From Ifrita kowaldi (lineage: Eukaryota > Chordata > Aves > Passeriformes > Cinclosomatidae), in the NCBI GenBank assembly GCA_013398055.1, contig VZRS01008362.1, positions 209,497 through 273,496 on the forward strand: a stretch of 64,000 nt of DNA, given 5' to 3'. Under the pieces are notes generated by a model. The model saw only the letters and a list, made by a program, of their open reading frames with translations, had not been told where the DNA came from and made no database searches. This document shows positions 15,316-28,200 of the stretch, piece after piece; the stretch's first letter is position 1; each line of letters begins with the position of its first letter. Position numbers and translations under genes: made by a program.

Positions 15316-15333
15316 ATTAATTTTAAAATTAAT
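15316..15333. repeat. 18-bp perfect AT palindrome
   Basis: ATTAATTTT is followed directly by its reverse complement AAAATTAAT, with no spacer. It is built only of A and T, and such palindromes are expected now and then in AT-rich DNA, so no function is claimed. Confidence 0.75.
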
Positions 15334-15545
15334 TCAGATCAAGACGTCTTCTCTGAAGGACTCTTAGTTGAAGCTACAAATTGGGGTCTTGTTACATCTG
15401 TTAAAAAAATATCACTTCACTTTCATCACTTGCATCTTTCATAAAGAATATTCTTAGACTTTAAGAAAGAGGAAGGGAACTTATCTCTATGTATCAGTCA
15501 TCTCTTAGCATAATGTCTAGTGTGCGGGTTCCTACAGCAGCATTT

Positions 15546-15785
15546 ATCATAGAGTGATAGAATGGTTTGAGTTGGAAGGGACCATAAAAATCACCCAGTT
15601 CCAAACACCATGCCAAACCCCAAACCATTCCCTCTTGTCCTATCACTCCATGTCCTTGTAAAAAGTCCCTCTCCAGCTTTCTTGTAGGCCCCCTTAAGGT
15701 ACTGGGAGGCTGCTATAAGGTCTTCCCAGAGCCTTCTCTCTCTGGGATGAACAACCCCAACTCCTTCAGCCTGTCATGTTCTTCC
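15546..15785 (-). mobile_element. CR1 non-LTR retrotransposon, 3' fragment with internal deletion
   Basis: Read on the + strand, this begins with octamer-like ATCATAGA/GTGATAGA units, then 'gtttgagttggaagggacc' and 'cacccagttccaa'; this is the reverse complement of the CR1 3' end, so the element lies on the minus strand. After about 60 bases the sequence jumps to the block 'cccttgtaaaaagtccctctccagctttcttgtaggcccc' type region (here 15655-15690) and on to 'ccagagccttctctct' and 'aacaaccccaactccttcagcctgtc'. Compared with the family as I know it, about 150-200 bases between these blocks are missing. Only the tail is present and no reverse-transcriptase frame is usable, as is usual for 5'-truncated CR1 copies. 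Confidence 0.9.
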
Positions 15786-18700
15786 ACCTACCTTTATACC
15801 ATGCTGATATCCAACCACAGACCCACATTTTCTGCTGGCTATCACTGACTCGGTGGACTTGAATACAAGTTTTTGGTAAAATCACTAACTAAAATGATTA
15901 TGTAAGGGTCAAGAGACTGACAGATCCTTCATGTTCATACAACAACATTTGTGGTTGGATTTAACCAAAATATCATCCCAGTCTCTGATGCTTAAGGAAG
16001 TTATTTTTATCCAATACCAGGTGGGGGATCTGTTTTTGTTTTTTATGATTTAAAAATTAAAACACTCCAGTATCCCTCCCTAGATGATGAGGGAGAGTGA
16101 TAAAATTACTTTGGCAGGCACCTGGTGTCCTGGTACGGTCAACCCACCACATTCCTTTAAAATTGGAAGGCTGTTTGGGACAGTCTGTCCAAACTCGTCT
16201 AGCTCCCAAACAACCCCCGAGCCCACTCCACTGCGAAATACAAGTCTGAGCAAAGTTATTCTTGGATTACTGTACCACTTTTTATCCAAAAAGAGGGAGA
16301 AATACAGTTTCCTCTAAGTGAACTGAAATCATATTTTCAACCTGATCCAGTAACACTGAAGCTTCAGTTCAATTTTCTCATTAGCACCCTGACTCAGAGG
16401 GGTAGGTTCAGTTGTTAGTTCAGGAGACTGTGAAACCAAGGATTATAGTTTTGTTTATGGATTAAGTACTCCTGTACTTAGGGTGACATGAAAAATGCCT
16501 TTGTGAAGTTAATGATTCATCCAGTGATTTCTGAATCACAGAATACCACAGATAAGCACCTAAGAAACAACAGTTCCAGAGGATGAGGGAGTATTCACTG
16601 TGCAATAAAAAGCAAAGTAAAGTGCAGTTTAGGGGTTTGTGTGGTGATATTTCTGTTGCTATTGCCTCTTCAGTGCCGAAATCCAGCTCCATATTCTGTA
16701 GCTCCTGGAAGAAGCATTTTTTATTTGGCATTTCAGTTTTGCATTCAATTAACAGACTGTTTTACCCTGAAAGCCAGACAAAGCCGAGGCATTGTCTCTG
16801 GAACCTGCAGGTTTTGATGTGATATATTTGATCTGACCTCCATTCCCCAAGCAGCATTACCCTTCTGAAAACAAAACAATCCAAAATCACGTACGTGACA
16901 GAGAGACATTTCCCTCTTATAATAAAGTGCACATCTTAAAGCTTGCTGAGATACTATTTGGCATTGTGAAAAAAAACCCAACACTGCAGCACAGTAGGCA
17001 TCTCAAAGAGAAAAGGGACATTGAAGGGAAGAGAAAACTGTCTACAAAATCAATGAGACAAAAAGATAAACACTCCACTGAAGCACTGAATGTTCAGTGT
17101 GTCTTATACAATTCTTTTAATATAAAAACAGAAACTGACATTTGATTTAACTGAGGAATTAGATAACTCTGACTTCAAAGAAGTAGAAGAAGATTGAACT
17201 GACAGATGAAATCAGCTACAAAAGGGCATTCTTTACCCATCATCAGCAGAAAAGGAACGGAGGATTGAAGTCCCTGCCCAGAGATCACTGATGGCCAGAA
17301 AAAAACAGTTTATTAGGAACATTCTGATTTTGAAAGTGCCCTAGTGTAATGCTTGATCTCATTGAAAATATTATTTTATTCCTTTTTTTTCTTTTTCCTA
17401 AATTAAGACTGACACCCCCACAGCTGTATGCTCTTGTCTAGTTCTAATGCAATCTCCCTGTTCATTTCTTTAATTTTCCAAAAAGCATTCAGTACCTAGC
17501 AGGTATCTACCACAAGCTTTCTTTACCTGTCTCTGAAAAATGAAGAGTCTTGAAATTCATGAAGGTAACTCAGTGAGCTGTTACATTATCAGAATAATTA
17601 TAAGAAAGTCAGCATAAGAATCAAATTTCTTCTATGCATGGCAGAAGTAAGGAAAATTTAAATACTCTGGGACATTTGATTTGTTGCAGCTGTGATGATT
17701 CTTAGCTAGGAAAAAAAAGATAGGATTTTTGTATTTGGCAACTACTTAGAAAACAATAATGCTACTACAATTTTTTTTTAATGTTATTGAATTTCTAAGT
17801 CCTGTATGAGCAGAAATGGGCAGGCTGAAAGACAGATAAAAACTTTTTCTTTTTTCTGACTTGTGGGTTTGTTAATTTCACTTTTATCTAAACACATGTA
17901 CTTTCTTTTGATGCTAGCAAATCTTCACTTCTACATAATCTTAGGAACTGATGCAGTGATTCAAAAAGAGCTATATTTTAATACACACAAAAAATAATTA
18001 TGCCGTAATTTTTTGGGAATGACGGTTACTTGGCTTTTATTTTCCATCTTCACAGCAAGCACAGAAGATGTTTTTCTCCACAGTTTTGCTGACATCTGCT
18101 TTGCATGCATCACATCTATGCATCTTTTTGATGTGTCATCTTTCTCCTCCTTGTGACAGGTGAATAAAGGACCTGGCCATAAACTTAATATTAAATACTT
18201 GTGCCAAGAATCCCTGCTCTGATTTCTGAGCACTGGAGTGACTAGTCAAAATCCAGGTCTTTCGAAAAGCAATGTTGATTCTTCCCAGGCTGCAGAGTGT
18301 CAGGGCTGTTTGCCTGCCTGACATTAAACAGCAGTTATGTTTTCTTCTACTTTTGTTAAAAATTAATGAGACCAGAAGGACGTAAAAAGCTTTGTTGTTC
18401 TAAATTGCTTCTAAAGTATTTCCAGAACATGCTATGTGAGAAAGCCTTTTAGTGGCAGAAATACTGCCACTTGAGAATCTAGAACCCACTTTCCACAGGT
18501 GCTAATGACATTTCCCAGAAGAAAAGAGAAAATGTTTGAGGAAATTTTCCTAATTAGGTGATAGAAAATATACGCAAATCGTTGGGAGATAATTCGTGCG
18601 GGAAAAGGAATGAGAGAGGAGAGAGCAATCCAAAACAGGTACAGAGTAAAACAGATAAAGCATTTCCTCCAAAGGCTCTCAGAAGCTGGAATTTGAGATC

Positions 18701-20204
18701 TTGTGCAATCTATGGGATGCAGGAGGCTGCCCACAACTCTTTCTCAATGGAAAACAGTTGGGGAGGATCTGATATCTCCTCTTATAAAGAAAGGATTATT
18801 ACTTGGGGTGGGTTTTGGCCACTAGAGAAGAAGAATACAGTGCTTAATTTTATTGATCAGAAAGAGGTTTATTTACCCTAAGAAATATTTTCAGCTGCTT
18901 TTACAAAAAGTATCCAACAAAGAAGCTAGATGTTAGACTGCAGATGCATATGTTCTGTAATAAAAATCCTACCTATGACAATAACTCAGGCTTCTTTAAC
19001 ACTTAATTTCACACTAAACAGATGAGGCCATTTCTTTATTTGGCACTGAGTAGTTTTACCAACAGCAACAATACAAAGAGTTCTGAATTTTCTTTGTGTT
19101 AACCTTCTGTCAAATCAAAACAACTCTGGTCCATCATCGGGTCTAATGCATCCAGTGAAATTAATATACAATATTTACTCACAGGAGGTCTGAATTTTCT
19201 ATATTAATTTTAATTAGAAAATCAAATGTGAAGACAGATTCTTTGTGACATAAAGTAAACTGACCACATTAATTAAGAAAACTGATATTTTATGCCCCAT
19301 GTACAAGTCACAGAGGATGACACAGAGAAAGCCTCCTTAAAATAAAACTGACAGAAGATGCTGTAAGAGAATGTGAGAAAGATCTAGGAAACAATGAAAG
19401 AGCATCCTTCCCAACAGGAAGAAGCTGATTCCTGCAGATCTTCAATTATATCTCAAAACATAATTCTTCAAGAAGAAGCACACTTTGAAAGTTCCACAGA
19501 GGATGTTTCTGGCAGAAAGGATATCTAAGATCAAAGTTTTGTCATCACAAGTGAGTCTAAAGACACAGATAAGAATCTGCAGGCAGAACACATGATTAGA
19601 AACAAACCTGAAGGTAAAGCAAGCCACAATATTTTGTTACGGGTGCTAATCCAGCCATTCATGACAAAGGGACTGCAATGCTTTGCAAATATTTACAAAT
19701 GAAAACCATGTTTTACTGTACTGTTTCTGGTCATCCTGAAAGTCTGATGGGGTTGAAAAAATCTAAACCATCTGGATCCATGCTGGTTAAAAAAAACCTT
19801 ATTTTTATAGATACATAGACAGATAGATAAATAACTCTTAGAATTATTAATAATTGGATGTTTACTTTGATGATAATGAAAGACCAGATTACATACAGGA
19901 GATATTGCTCCCATAATTAGTTTCAACATTTTAGTACCAGAATAGGCAGCATTAAGTTGGACAAAAACAGTGTTTGGCTCCAACAACCCTGACCACTACT
20001 AGATTTACAGACACTAAATAAGAACGTGGTTTCTGTTCATAGGATGAAAAATGCAACTTTTTTTTGCCTAGTTGATGACTTCTATTTTGCCTCCACACAA
20101 ATATGAGCATTTTCATGATGTGTAGTTTTATTTTTATTCTGTATGGCATGTGCTTAGAATTCAGAAAAAAATAAAAAAAGAAATGAGACTTTTCAAGAGA
20201 ACAT
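15786..20204. other. Unique non-coding stretch between two CR1 copies
   Basis: No recognisable gene or repeat family is seen. Open frames reach at most 107 codons (plus 18558-18881) and overlap frames on the other strand. The only low-complexity items are short T and A runs (for example about 17384-17398) and a short GATA-like run at about 19808-19828. Confidence 0.55.
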
Positions 20205-20615
20205 AATCACAGAATCACAGAATAATTCGGGTTGGAAGGGACCTCTGGAGATCATCCAGTCCAACCCCTCTGCCAAGGCAATCACCTCAAGAAGGGGAAG
20301 CAAGAACATGTCCAGGTGGGTTTGGAATGTTTCCAGAGAGGGAGACTCCATGACTTCCCTGGGTAGCTGTTCCAGTGCTCTGCCACCCTCAATGTAAAGA
20401 AGTTCTCCCTCATGTTGAGGTGGAACTTCTTGTGTTTTTGGTCATTGCTCTGCCTTCTGTCACTGGGCACTACTGGAAAGAGTCAGGCACCATCCTCTTG
20501 GCACCTGCCTTTGAGATATTTATGTGCACTGATGAGATCCCCTCTCAGGCTTCTCTTCTCCAGACTAAACAAACCCAGCTCCCTCAGTCTCTCCTCATAA
20601 GAGAGATACTCCAGA
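20205..20615 (-). mobile_element. CR1 non-LTR retrotransposon, 3' fragment (about 410 bases)
   Basis: The + strand shows two AATCACAG octamers, then 'ttcgggttggaagggacc', 'tggagatcatccagtccaacccc', 'gggtagctgttccagtgctctgccaccctcaatgtaaagaagttctccctcatgtt', and 'gagatcccctctcaggcttctcttctccagactaaacaaacccagctccctcagtctctcctcat' type blocks in the order expected for the reverse complement of a CR1 3' end. The element is therefore on the minus strand, truncated at its 5' end near 20615. It is the most complete CR1 tail in the window. On the minus strand the part at 20500-20615 corresponds to the end of the reverse-transcriptase frame and the rest to the 3' untranslated region. Short open frames across it are remnants. 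Confidence 0.95.
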
Positions 20616-23600
20616 CAAGGATGAGATTATTAATTTCTGCTAATTAATTGCAATGCTTATGATATTAGGGAAATTGTTGTCATTTTTTCAAAACTGAATT
20701 CTCACAGAAAAGCCTATTTTTATCAGAACTCAAACTTTCCATGGGAGGAAGCAATTTTAGACCTTTTTTTTCCTGTGTTGAATTGACAGTTCAAAATTGT
20801 TTCCATCTTGATACATCAAAATGAAATAAAAATGTCACCAGATTTTAAAGGGTATAATTTTGTTTCTCGTGGAAAAAAAAAAAATCATATTTTGATATTT
20901 TAAATTTGGATCCTGAAGGGAACAATGAAAAGGCAGCTACATGGAAGGAATTCATTGGACAAAGATTTCCAGGGGAATTTGAAGGAGCTGTGCAAGTAGC
21001 TCCAAATGAAGTTAGGATTTGGAAGCCCTGGGGCTGGCACTTTCTGAAGAGGTTGGGTCTATAAGGGAATCAGGAAAATTGAAGCTCCTTTCTTGAACTG
21101 CATTAATTCAAATACAGGAACAAATGCTTCAAACTAATTTCATATAGCTCTCTCAAGGAAAGCTACTTTCAGACAGATTAATTTGGGCACATAATAGCAC
21201 CAGAAACACTGTTGGTAAATCAGTGATAATGGCAATTAGGCTGTCTTCACTCTTGTCACAGATCACTGCCTTCTGTACAACTGCAATATGTCAGTCTCCT
21301 CACTAGAGCAACTTCCACTGTTCTGTGCCTTATTAACCAGAATTGTGCTAAATATGGGACAAAAACAGTGTCCAAGTGGAGGCAAACAAGAGGCTGTGGA
21401 GAAACTCCAAAATGTGCTGTTACAGCTCTGTGACTAAACAAATGACGTTATCATAAGGCATGAGAACATTACAACAGCTTTTGTTTCTCAGGATTAAGCT
21501 ATGTGAAAGTTTGTTACTATGCTGATATTATGTATCTACAGGATTTAAAACAAATGCAACCTTGCAGGAGCACCAGCGAAATCACTTGTTCCATGGTCTC
21601 ACTGCGGGATGCAAAACATTATCTACTCAGTTATATAAATATATCTTACATACCCAACCAAATCCCAACACGGGTACAAGATGGTCTTTCCTGTTTTGTG
21701 TATAAGTTTCTTTGTTTCTTTTCCAGTACTAAGAGTCCAATTTCAAGTATATATACTATTCTGAACACCAGCTAATGTCTGCAGCAGCAGGCACAATTGT
21801 AGAAATGCATTAAGAGAAGGGTATTTCAGAGCCAAATTCACTGCTTCTTAAAAATGCCTGGTTGCTGGATCAAGGTTTTATTGAATGAAAGAGAGATGTC
21901 TCCTTAGTACTGAAACTGTGGACAGTGTAACCTATGAAAACAATGATAAAATATAGTTTACTCATTAATGGCACAAAGATTAACAAACCTGAAAGGAATT
22001 TCCAGGTGGCTAATTTATTGCTAAGTAAGAGCTGGCACTTCCAGGGTGGTTGCAGACACGGCACGTTCTGTGCTGTTCCACGGACCTGATGCATGTAAAT
22101 AACCATAACAACACGCGTTGGATGTGCCATGGCTGCACAAGGAGTGGTGCAATCTTCTGCATCACACTCAGCTGCTCACATTCTCCTAAAACCAGCAGCA
22201 TTTGGTCTCAAACACCTGAAAATGGCATATGACTACACAACAGGTTATGGCAGAGTGAAAAGGTACCCAAAGATACTAATGGGCTGCTCCAAAACCATCG
22301 GCAGCCCGGCTGCAGCGTTCGGTAGATCACTGTAACTGAAGTTATCCTTTTTGTTTCCAGACATTTCCTCTGAAAGCTCATAGAAAATCAAAGTGTCTGA
22401 GAGACACTTGCTTCAAAACAAACCGTCTCCTCACACAAAGATCGATATAACATAAAGGAAGGAATGAAAATTTGTTTATAGGTGCCAAAGATTGAATATG
22501 TATTTCTGTCTTTGCTGTATTTAATGTACTCTTGCCAAGTTCTGAAAATCAGGTGCCTTCATCACTGGTTTGGGCCTAAGGCCTGATCATTGCAGTTTTT
22601 GTGCTTCTAGCTGGCAGAATCCTCTCTAGGCATCCTGGGTCTAGAGATTTTATTGCTCTAGTTCATACCTATTTCACCAAACTGTGAAAACCATTGCAAA
22701 ATAATTCAAAAAAGATATTCAGTGTGATAGTTGGACTACTGTTTTACTTGTATTTACTTTTCTTCGTTTGAAAGGCCAAATAACACCTGAGGTTTTCCAT
22801 ATTAAAAAATTCAACACATTTGGCCTGGATAACAAGGAGTACAAAATAAGGTAACACTGATTATTGCCTGGCAGATGAAAATGCCACAAGCTGCCTTCAG
22901 CTGGAATAGTAAATGGTTGAATAGCCCAAGGCTCCGTTAAACAAATGACCAGCAAAACCTGTCAGCACAAGTAGGCTGACTTTTCAAATAATTGAGTATA
23001 GCAAAATAAAGATCAGTGGGCAGGTATGCAACGTTGTTTTCTTAATATCTTCAAAAGAACCAATAAAAAAGGATTGACGATAAGGAATTTCGTAGATGAA
23101 GAAGAAACAAACAACTAATGTATACTCTTCAGAAACATTCAGTAGCAAAAATTAAATTTTGGAAAAAAAAATGAAAGGGAGGGTGAAAAGTGGATTTTGT
23201 CCAAATGTCAGTCATGTGTTAAGAGAAAATATAATAACAACTGTGCAAACTTCAGTTTATTTTTAACTTCAAGTCCGTGAAGGGGGGAGAAGATCACACT
23301 ATGATATAAAACTGTTTGCTAGGAAAAAGTTTACAATCAATCTGCAATAATAGTTTCCATGGGCTACAACTGAGAAACTGCCATCCCATTTGCAGCATCT
23401 TTTTAAAAAAATCTCATTATGCCCTTCAGACAGAAGTACTGAACTTAAAACCCAAGATTGAACTCTTAGAGCATATAAAAAAAGTACAGAAAGGGGAGTA
23501 GCATAAAAATGGATGGATGAACAGATACACATCTTTCCTTTTGGTCCTTCATGTATATCCTTCTATGTCAAGTACGTACTTTCAGACCAAATGGGATTTC

Positions 23601-24811
23601 AATAAAGACTGGATGGAGTCTTTCTATCCAGTGCATAGCTCTTCAGCTGCTGGTTTTTTTAAGGGAGAGTAAACAAATGAGCAGCCACAGAGCAGAATTA
23701 TGGACTTTCATTCACTGACGATAGTGGTCTGCTTAAGATAAGTAATTTTTGCATGAGAAATATCTTCTGTTTCTCTGTGCATCCTAATGTTCCAAAACTG
23801 TGAAACACAAGAAGGGATATGCAACCTTGCTTCTTTCATGTTGAATTACCTGTCTGGATGAGGAAAAGCCACTTATTATAGATTTTGGTTCTGTATGTGG
23901 AACCCATGAAGTGTTTTTAAGAGAACCAATAAATACTTAATGAGAGCAACATATAATTTGTATCATAATACTAATAAATATAAGATAATTATTTTAAGTA
24001 GGCATTATTCCATTGAAAGCCTATGATGATATTTCTAGGCTGTTTGTTAATGTGTTCTTAAAAAAAATGGTTAAAAAAATCTAATAAAAAAACGTGTTAA
24101 ACTTCCTTCAATACCAGATTTTATACTGACCTTTTTTTCTGGCCATCTAGATTTGACTGTTTATGCCTCTCAGGAGTGATGCCTCAAGGTCAAAGTAGTG
24201 CAAATTCATACTCACTTCACCACTAGTTTTGCTCCTCCAAGCAGTTCAGAGTAAGCTTCAATTCTATTTCCAATTTGTCTCTTGTGGGAAGGATGTTGAG
24301 TGTCATTTTTTTTTCAGTACTGTGATGTGAAATAGATATGTGCTGTCATGCTTCTGAGAGATTTGAGGAAAGGAAGCAACTGATTTCTAAACCAGACTTG
24401 AGCATTTATTACCCATCAACATGAAAGTCATAGGGGGAAAAATGGGAAATTGCAAGATATTACTGTCCTTCAAAAATGCTGAAAATTCAACACACTCATC
24501 ACAAGAGTTTTGTGTTTTCCACCCAGTTAGTTGGTGTTTTATGAATTCCTTATTGTTTTAGTTAATAGCTATTTGGGACAGGTACTGTTTTGCTTATTTG
24601 TGTGTGAAGGGGGTTGCTTGGTTTGGGCTTTCTAAGAACTTTTTCTCAGAGCACTGTTCCTTATTTGATGCTTTAAATTTTGGAATTATCAGCAGCCATA
24701 TGCATAAGGGTGATGAGTACTTTCCCTTTTGCTTTTAACTCTCCTTCTTTCTCCAGTACATGTTCTTTTAGGCTTTTTGCGTTTAAATGACTTTCGCCTG
24801 TCTTTCTCCAG
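20616..24811. other. Unique non-coding stretch
   Basis: Nothing recognisable is seen apart from short homopolymers (A12 near 20873). The sequence is AT-rich and the longest frames (about 90 codons) have no recognisable product. Consistent with intron or intergenic DNA. Confidence 0.5.
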
Positions 24812-24897
24812 GAGACAGCACAAACAGGATTTCCTAATAAATGGAAAACTCACAGAAATTATGTGAATGTGGCCCAACAATTCATTCAGTCCAACAG
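24812..24897 (+). other. Exon-like segment (86 bases), unconfirmed
   Basis: A pyrimidine-rich acceptor (GCCTGTCTTTCTCCAG, ending at 24811) is followed by 86 bases open in one frame only, which end in a good donor CAACAG/GTAGGA at 24897/24898. The open frame starts at the first base and its peptide begins ETAQTGFPNKW and ends VAQQFIQSN; I do not recognise it. The other two frames contain stops. It may be an exon of a protein gene or of a long non-coding RNA, or a chance pairing of splice-like signals. A CR1 coding fragment on the same strand starts about 240 bases downstream, which argues a little against a well-conserved gene here. Confidence 0.2.
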
Positions 24898-25140
24898 GTA
24901 GGAAAATCATCATTCTCCAGGGTAATAAAAAGCTATCTTTTGTCTTCTGTGTCAGATAGTGAAACGACTCCAAAAGATATCAGTATCAGGAAGGAGTCTC
25001 ATGGGATGTTCGGGAATACTGATCTCAATGTTCCTTTTTTTATTGATTCCTTTTCACAGCTCAGCCTTATGCTCCTTTAACTGTTTTGGACAGAATTTAC
25101 TCCAAATCATGGCACCTAAAAAGCTAAAAAAGGATAGGAA

Positions 25141-25255
25141 AAGGGACTTTAGGGTATTGGTAGGCAGCAAGCTCAACATGAGCCAGCAGCGTGCCCTGGC
25201 AGCCAAAAAGGCCTCCAGCACCCTAAGCAGCATTAACAGGAGCACAGCCAGCACA
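25141..25255 (+). mobile_element. CR1 reverse-transcriptase fragment, plus strand
   Basis: The translated frame (part of a 119-codon open stretch at 24959-25318) reads FRVLVGSKLNMSQQRALAAK and continues with KASSTLSSINRSTAS. This matches the motif near the C-terminal end of the CR1 reverse-transcriptase protein: 'LGVLVDSKLNMSQQ-A--AKKAN-IL-CINRS-AS', as I know the family. Similarity starts at about 25141 and fades after about 25255. Neither the catalytic core of the polymerase, the endonuclease nor the 3' octamer tail is present, so this is a small internal relic. It is the only CR1 piece in the window on the plus strand. Confidence 0.85.
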
Positions 25256-28200
25256 GCACTGCCTGAAAAAAACCCCAAGCATTTATTACTATTGGGGAAA
25301 GAGGAGGGCTGGCAATAGCACAAGACAGTACATTCCACCAGCAATTTGCTTTCTCAAAAAGTCTCCTGGATGTAAATCCCTGTTGTCATGTAAAACATAT
25401 CCCATGGATCGTGTCCTGCCCGGTGCTCTGCTTTGTTGTTTCACCCAGTGCAACCTCTATAGCTGTAAATGGCATTTTAGTTCAAGAGTTAAAAGACAAG
25501 TCACATTTACATGGCCATTCTCATACACTTCCTTAACCAACTGAGCCATTATGATACAAAATGCAGTCATTTCTGCTGTTAGAATATATAGGCAACAAAG
25601 AAGTTCAGAGTATTGGACCTTATTGATTTTTTATTTAACTAGATCAGCTTGGATACGATGGGAAGAGAAATTTGAACAGGTAGAAGGTGTAGTAACTGTA
25701 ATATCTATTTTTCAAAAATATTATAACATATTTCTCATAAATAGAGTATTAAGTAAAAATAGTATGAACTGATAACAGACAGAAAAGCTTTATCCTAAGA
25801 TAGGAGATTCAAATACAAATATCATCTTCCTCTGGTTTCCAACACTGGCTTTTCCAGATAGGATGCATGACTGAGGCCCAAAAGGGGCCCAAAAGTATCT
25901 ACACAGGCCAATGGTGAGCTCAAAAGCCATAGCCTAATCTCTTAAAGAGATGTGAAGATGCACCAGTAAGAGTTCCTACCCAAAAATTATTTTATAGCTT
26001 ACATTAAATTCAACATAAGAGCTCCAAGGACTAAACTGGGACAACTCTTCAAAATTTACTAGTAGCCATTTCTGGTCATCTGGCTAATTATGATGATAGT
26101 ACAGAAAGCCCCTGCCTTTTTAATCAAGTATAAAACTCTCAGTACTTTGCAGACATAATTTTGTGGAAAGAAAATGAAGCACAGTCAGCAGGGACTGCCA
26201 TTCAAATTAAAGGTCAAATATGGCAGGCAATATTCTGGCCGTTACAAAACATCCTGACAGGAAAGGTATCTGAAAATTGTCATAAATTCAGGCATGCCAT
26301 TAAATATATATTTGTGATAAACACAGTGAAAAAATTACAATTTTCTATTTTAGAAATGTCAGTAGATATTATTTTTTATTTTCTCCATTGTCAGATTACA
26401 AAGTTCATCTTCTCAAACTAGTACTTTGCAGTCTGGTTTTGGAGTTAAATCAGAACCTAGTCACCATGACAATCTCACCACTAAAATTTTTAAAGTCCAT
26501 TTTAGCAGAGGATCTTAAGCAAATGTTTAGCTTGAAAAAATATTAGAAATTGGCAGTTTTTCCAAGAAGCTGTATGTTGGAAAATGGTTTTAAGGAATAT
26601 ATTCTTGCCGACTGACTTCTGCCTCCTAAAGAAGATATGCACATATGGAATGATGTCTTATATAAATACCAGATTTGTGTGCACAGATGCAGCCGTGTGC
26701 ATGTCTGCAAGCTCAGATCAGTCTTCTGTTTACAAAAAAATCAACACTGGAAGTTGAGCACCTGAATGAACCTTTCCTATTTCTGCCACACAGTGCTTCA
26801 TTTCAGAAGTGGTTTTTCTGGACCATTGTTCATCGAACAGGTGTAGTGGTGACTTGAGTGCCTCTTTGCTCAGGTACGTTTCTTTCTGAGGAATGATTTC
26901 ATGGATGCAATGTCCACTTTGCCCACTTGAATCACTGGTGCTATGAATTAACGCCTTGTTCTGGGAAAGTGTGGAATGGAATATTGTTTCTTTAATCAGC
27001 TGACAGCAACCCAGAGCCCTGAGGACTTAAAAGACTCTGAAAAGGCTACCCACAAGATATAGTTTTATCCCTGTATAAGAAGACTTCTTCCAGTTCACAC
27101 CATTACATATCCCAGTGATTCTTGACCTCTTCCTTGTCAGCTCAGCTGTACTGATTGATTGATTCAAGGGATAGAGAGTTGGCATGTCCATTCCCTTATA
27201 GATGGAAGAAAGAATGATTCCATGACATGTACTTACACCTGCACATGTACTTACATCAGCAGGGCTGGTGATAAGGTAACACCACAGTCAGGTAAAGAAG
27301 TTTCTTATTCTCCTATATCCCTTTGTGCAGGTGATCAAGACAAATCCATTTTATTTGGCTTCCTAGACAGAGAAATTTATTATAAACCTTGGCCAGAAAT
27401 ATCATATTTTTGTCTGCTATATTATTTTCCTCAATTTTCCCATTTTGCTTTACCCTTGCACTTCTGTTACTTTGCACTTTCCTAAGTACTAAACACGACA
27501 CCATAACACAAAATAAGCTACAAATGCTCATACACTCATGATCAGCTGGTGTCTTTCGAAGCTAAAAACAGGTGATGCTACTAAATAAGAATAGAAAGTT
27601 GTATTATGACAGTTTCAGGCAAGTAAAGACATGGGGCATTAAGGAAATTCAGTGGACAGGGATCGAACCTTGCAGCTGGATGAGCAGGATAAGTGATAAC
27701 AAGCTTTAGTGAGAGCAAGACTAAACAACAGCCTTCACCAAGAAAAAAACCTCTAAATGTTGTATGTCAGCAATGCACAAAGTCACAGAACAGATTATCC
27801 AGGAGTATAACAACAAGGAAATTAGCATTAGAATCTCCAGAGCTTTACAAACAACATTATAATAATAAAAAAATCACAGATAAGGTGTTTCTGCCTGCAT
27901 ATAAACAAGCAATGTTATACTGCTCCTTTCTTGATTTAGAAGTTATGATTTATTTGTAAAATAAAGATAGAATCCATATTCATGGAAGTGGAAAGACTAC
28001 TGTGCATATTATGAGAGAGAATTTGTTTATTCAAATGGTGAAAAAAAACAATCAAAGCTTATGCATGTAAGACATAAATGTGCACTGATAACTATAGAAT
28101 ATACCACATGCATCCAAAGCATCTGAACCATAGAGAATAGTCTTTGCTGGTCAACCCATCCTGCTTTGTGGGAAGACATTTTTTAGTATTAGGTCCTGTT

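Larger units (their letters stand above)
1..15545. other. Long unique AT-rich non-coding stretch
   Basis: No recognisable gene, RNA gene or mobile element is seen here. Open frames on both strands are short (at most 123 codons), start at arbitrary points, and give peptides I do not recognise. Small items inside it are an A-rich tract with CAAA steps at 11651-11698, TTTA-type repeats at about 11806-11843, a perfect tandem duplication of a 10-mer at 13242-13261, and an 18-bp perfect palindrome at 15316-15333. GC-richer patches lie at about 8640-9110, 11090-11330 and 12470-12780. A good splice-donor-like AAAG/GTGAGT lies at 835-843 but no convincing exon precedes it. The stretch fits intron or intergenic DNA. 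Confidence 0.6.

Noticed and set aside
20282..20647. Several frames of 60-90 codons over the CR1 tail
   Set aside because: They lie in the CR1 3' end and are not host genes.
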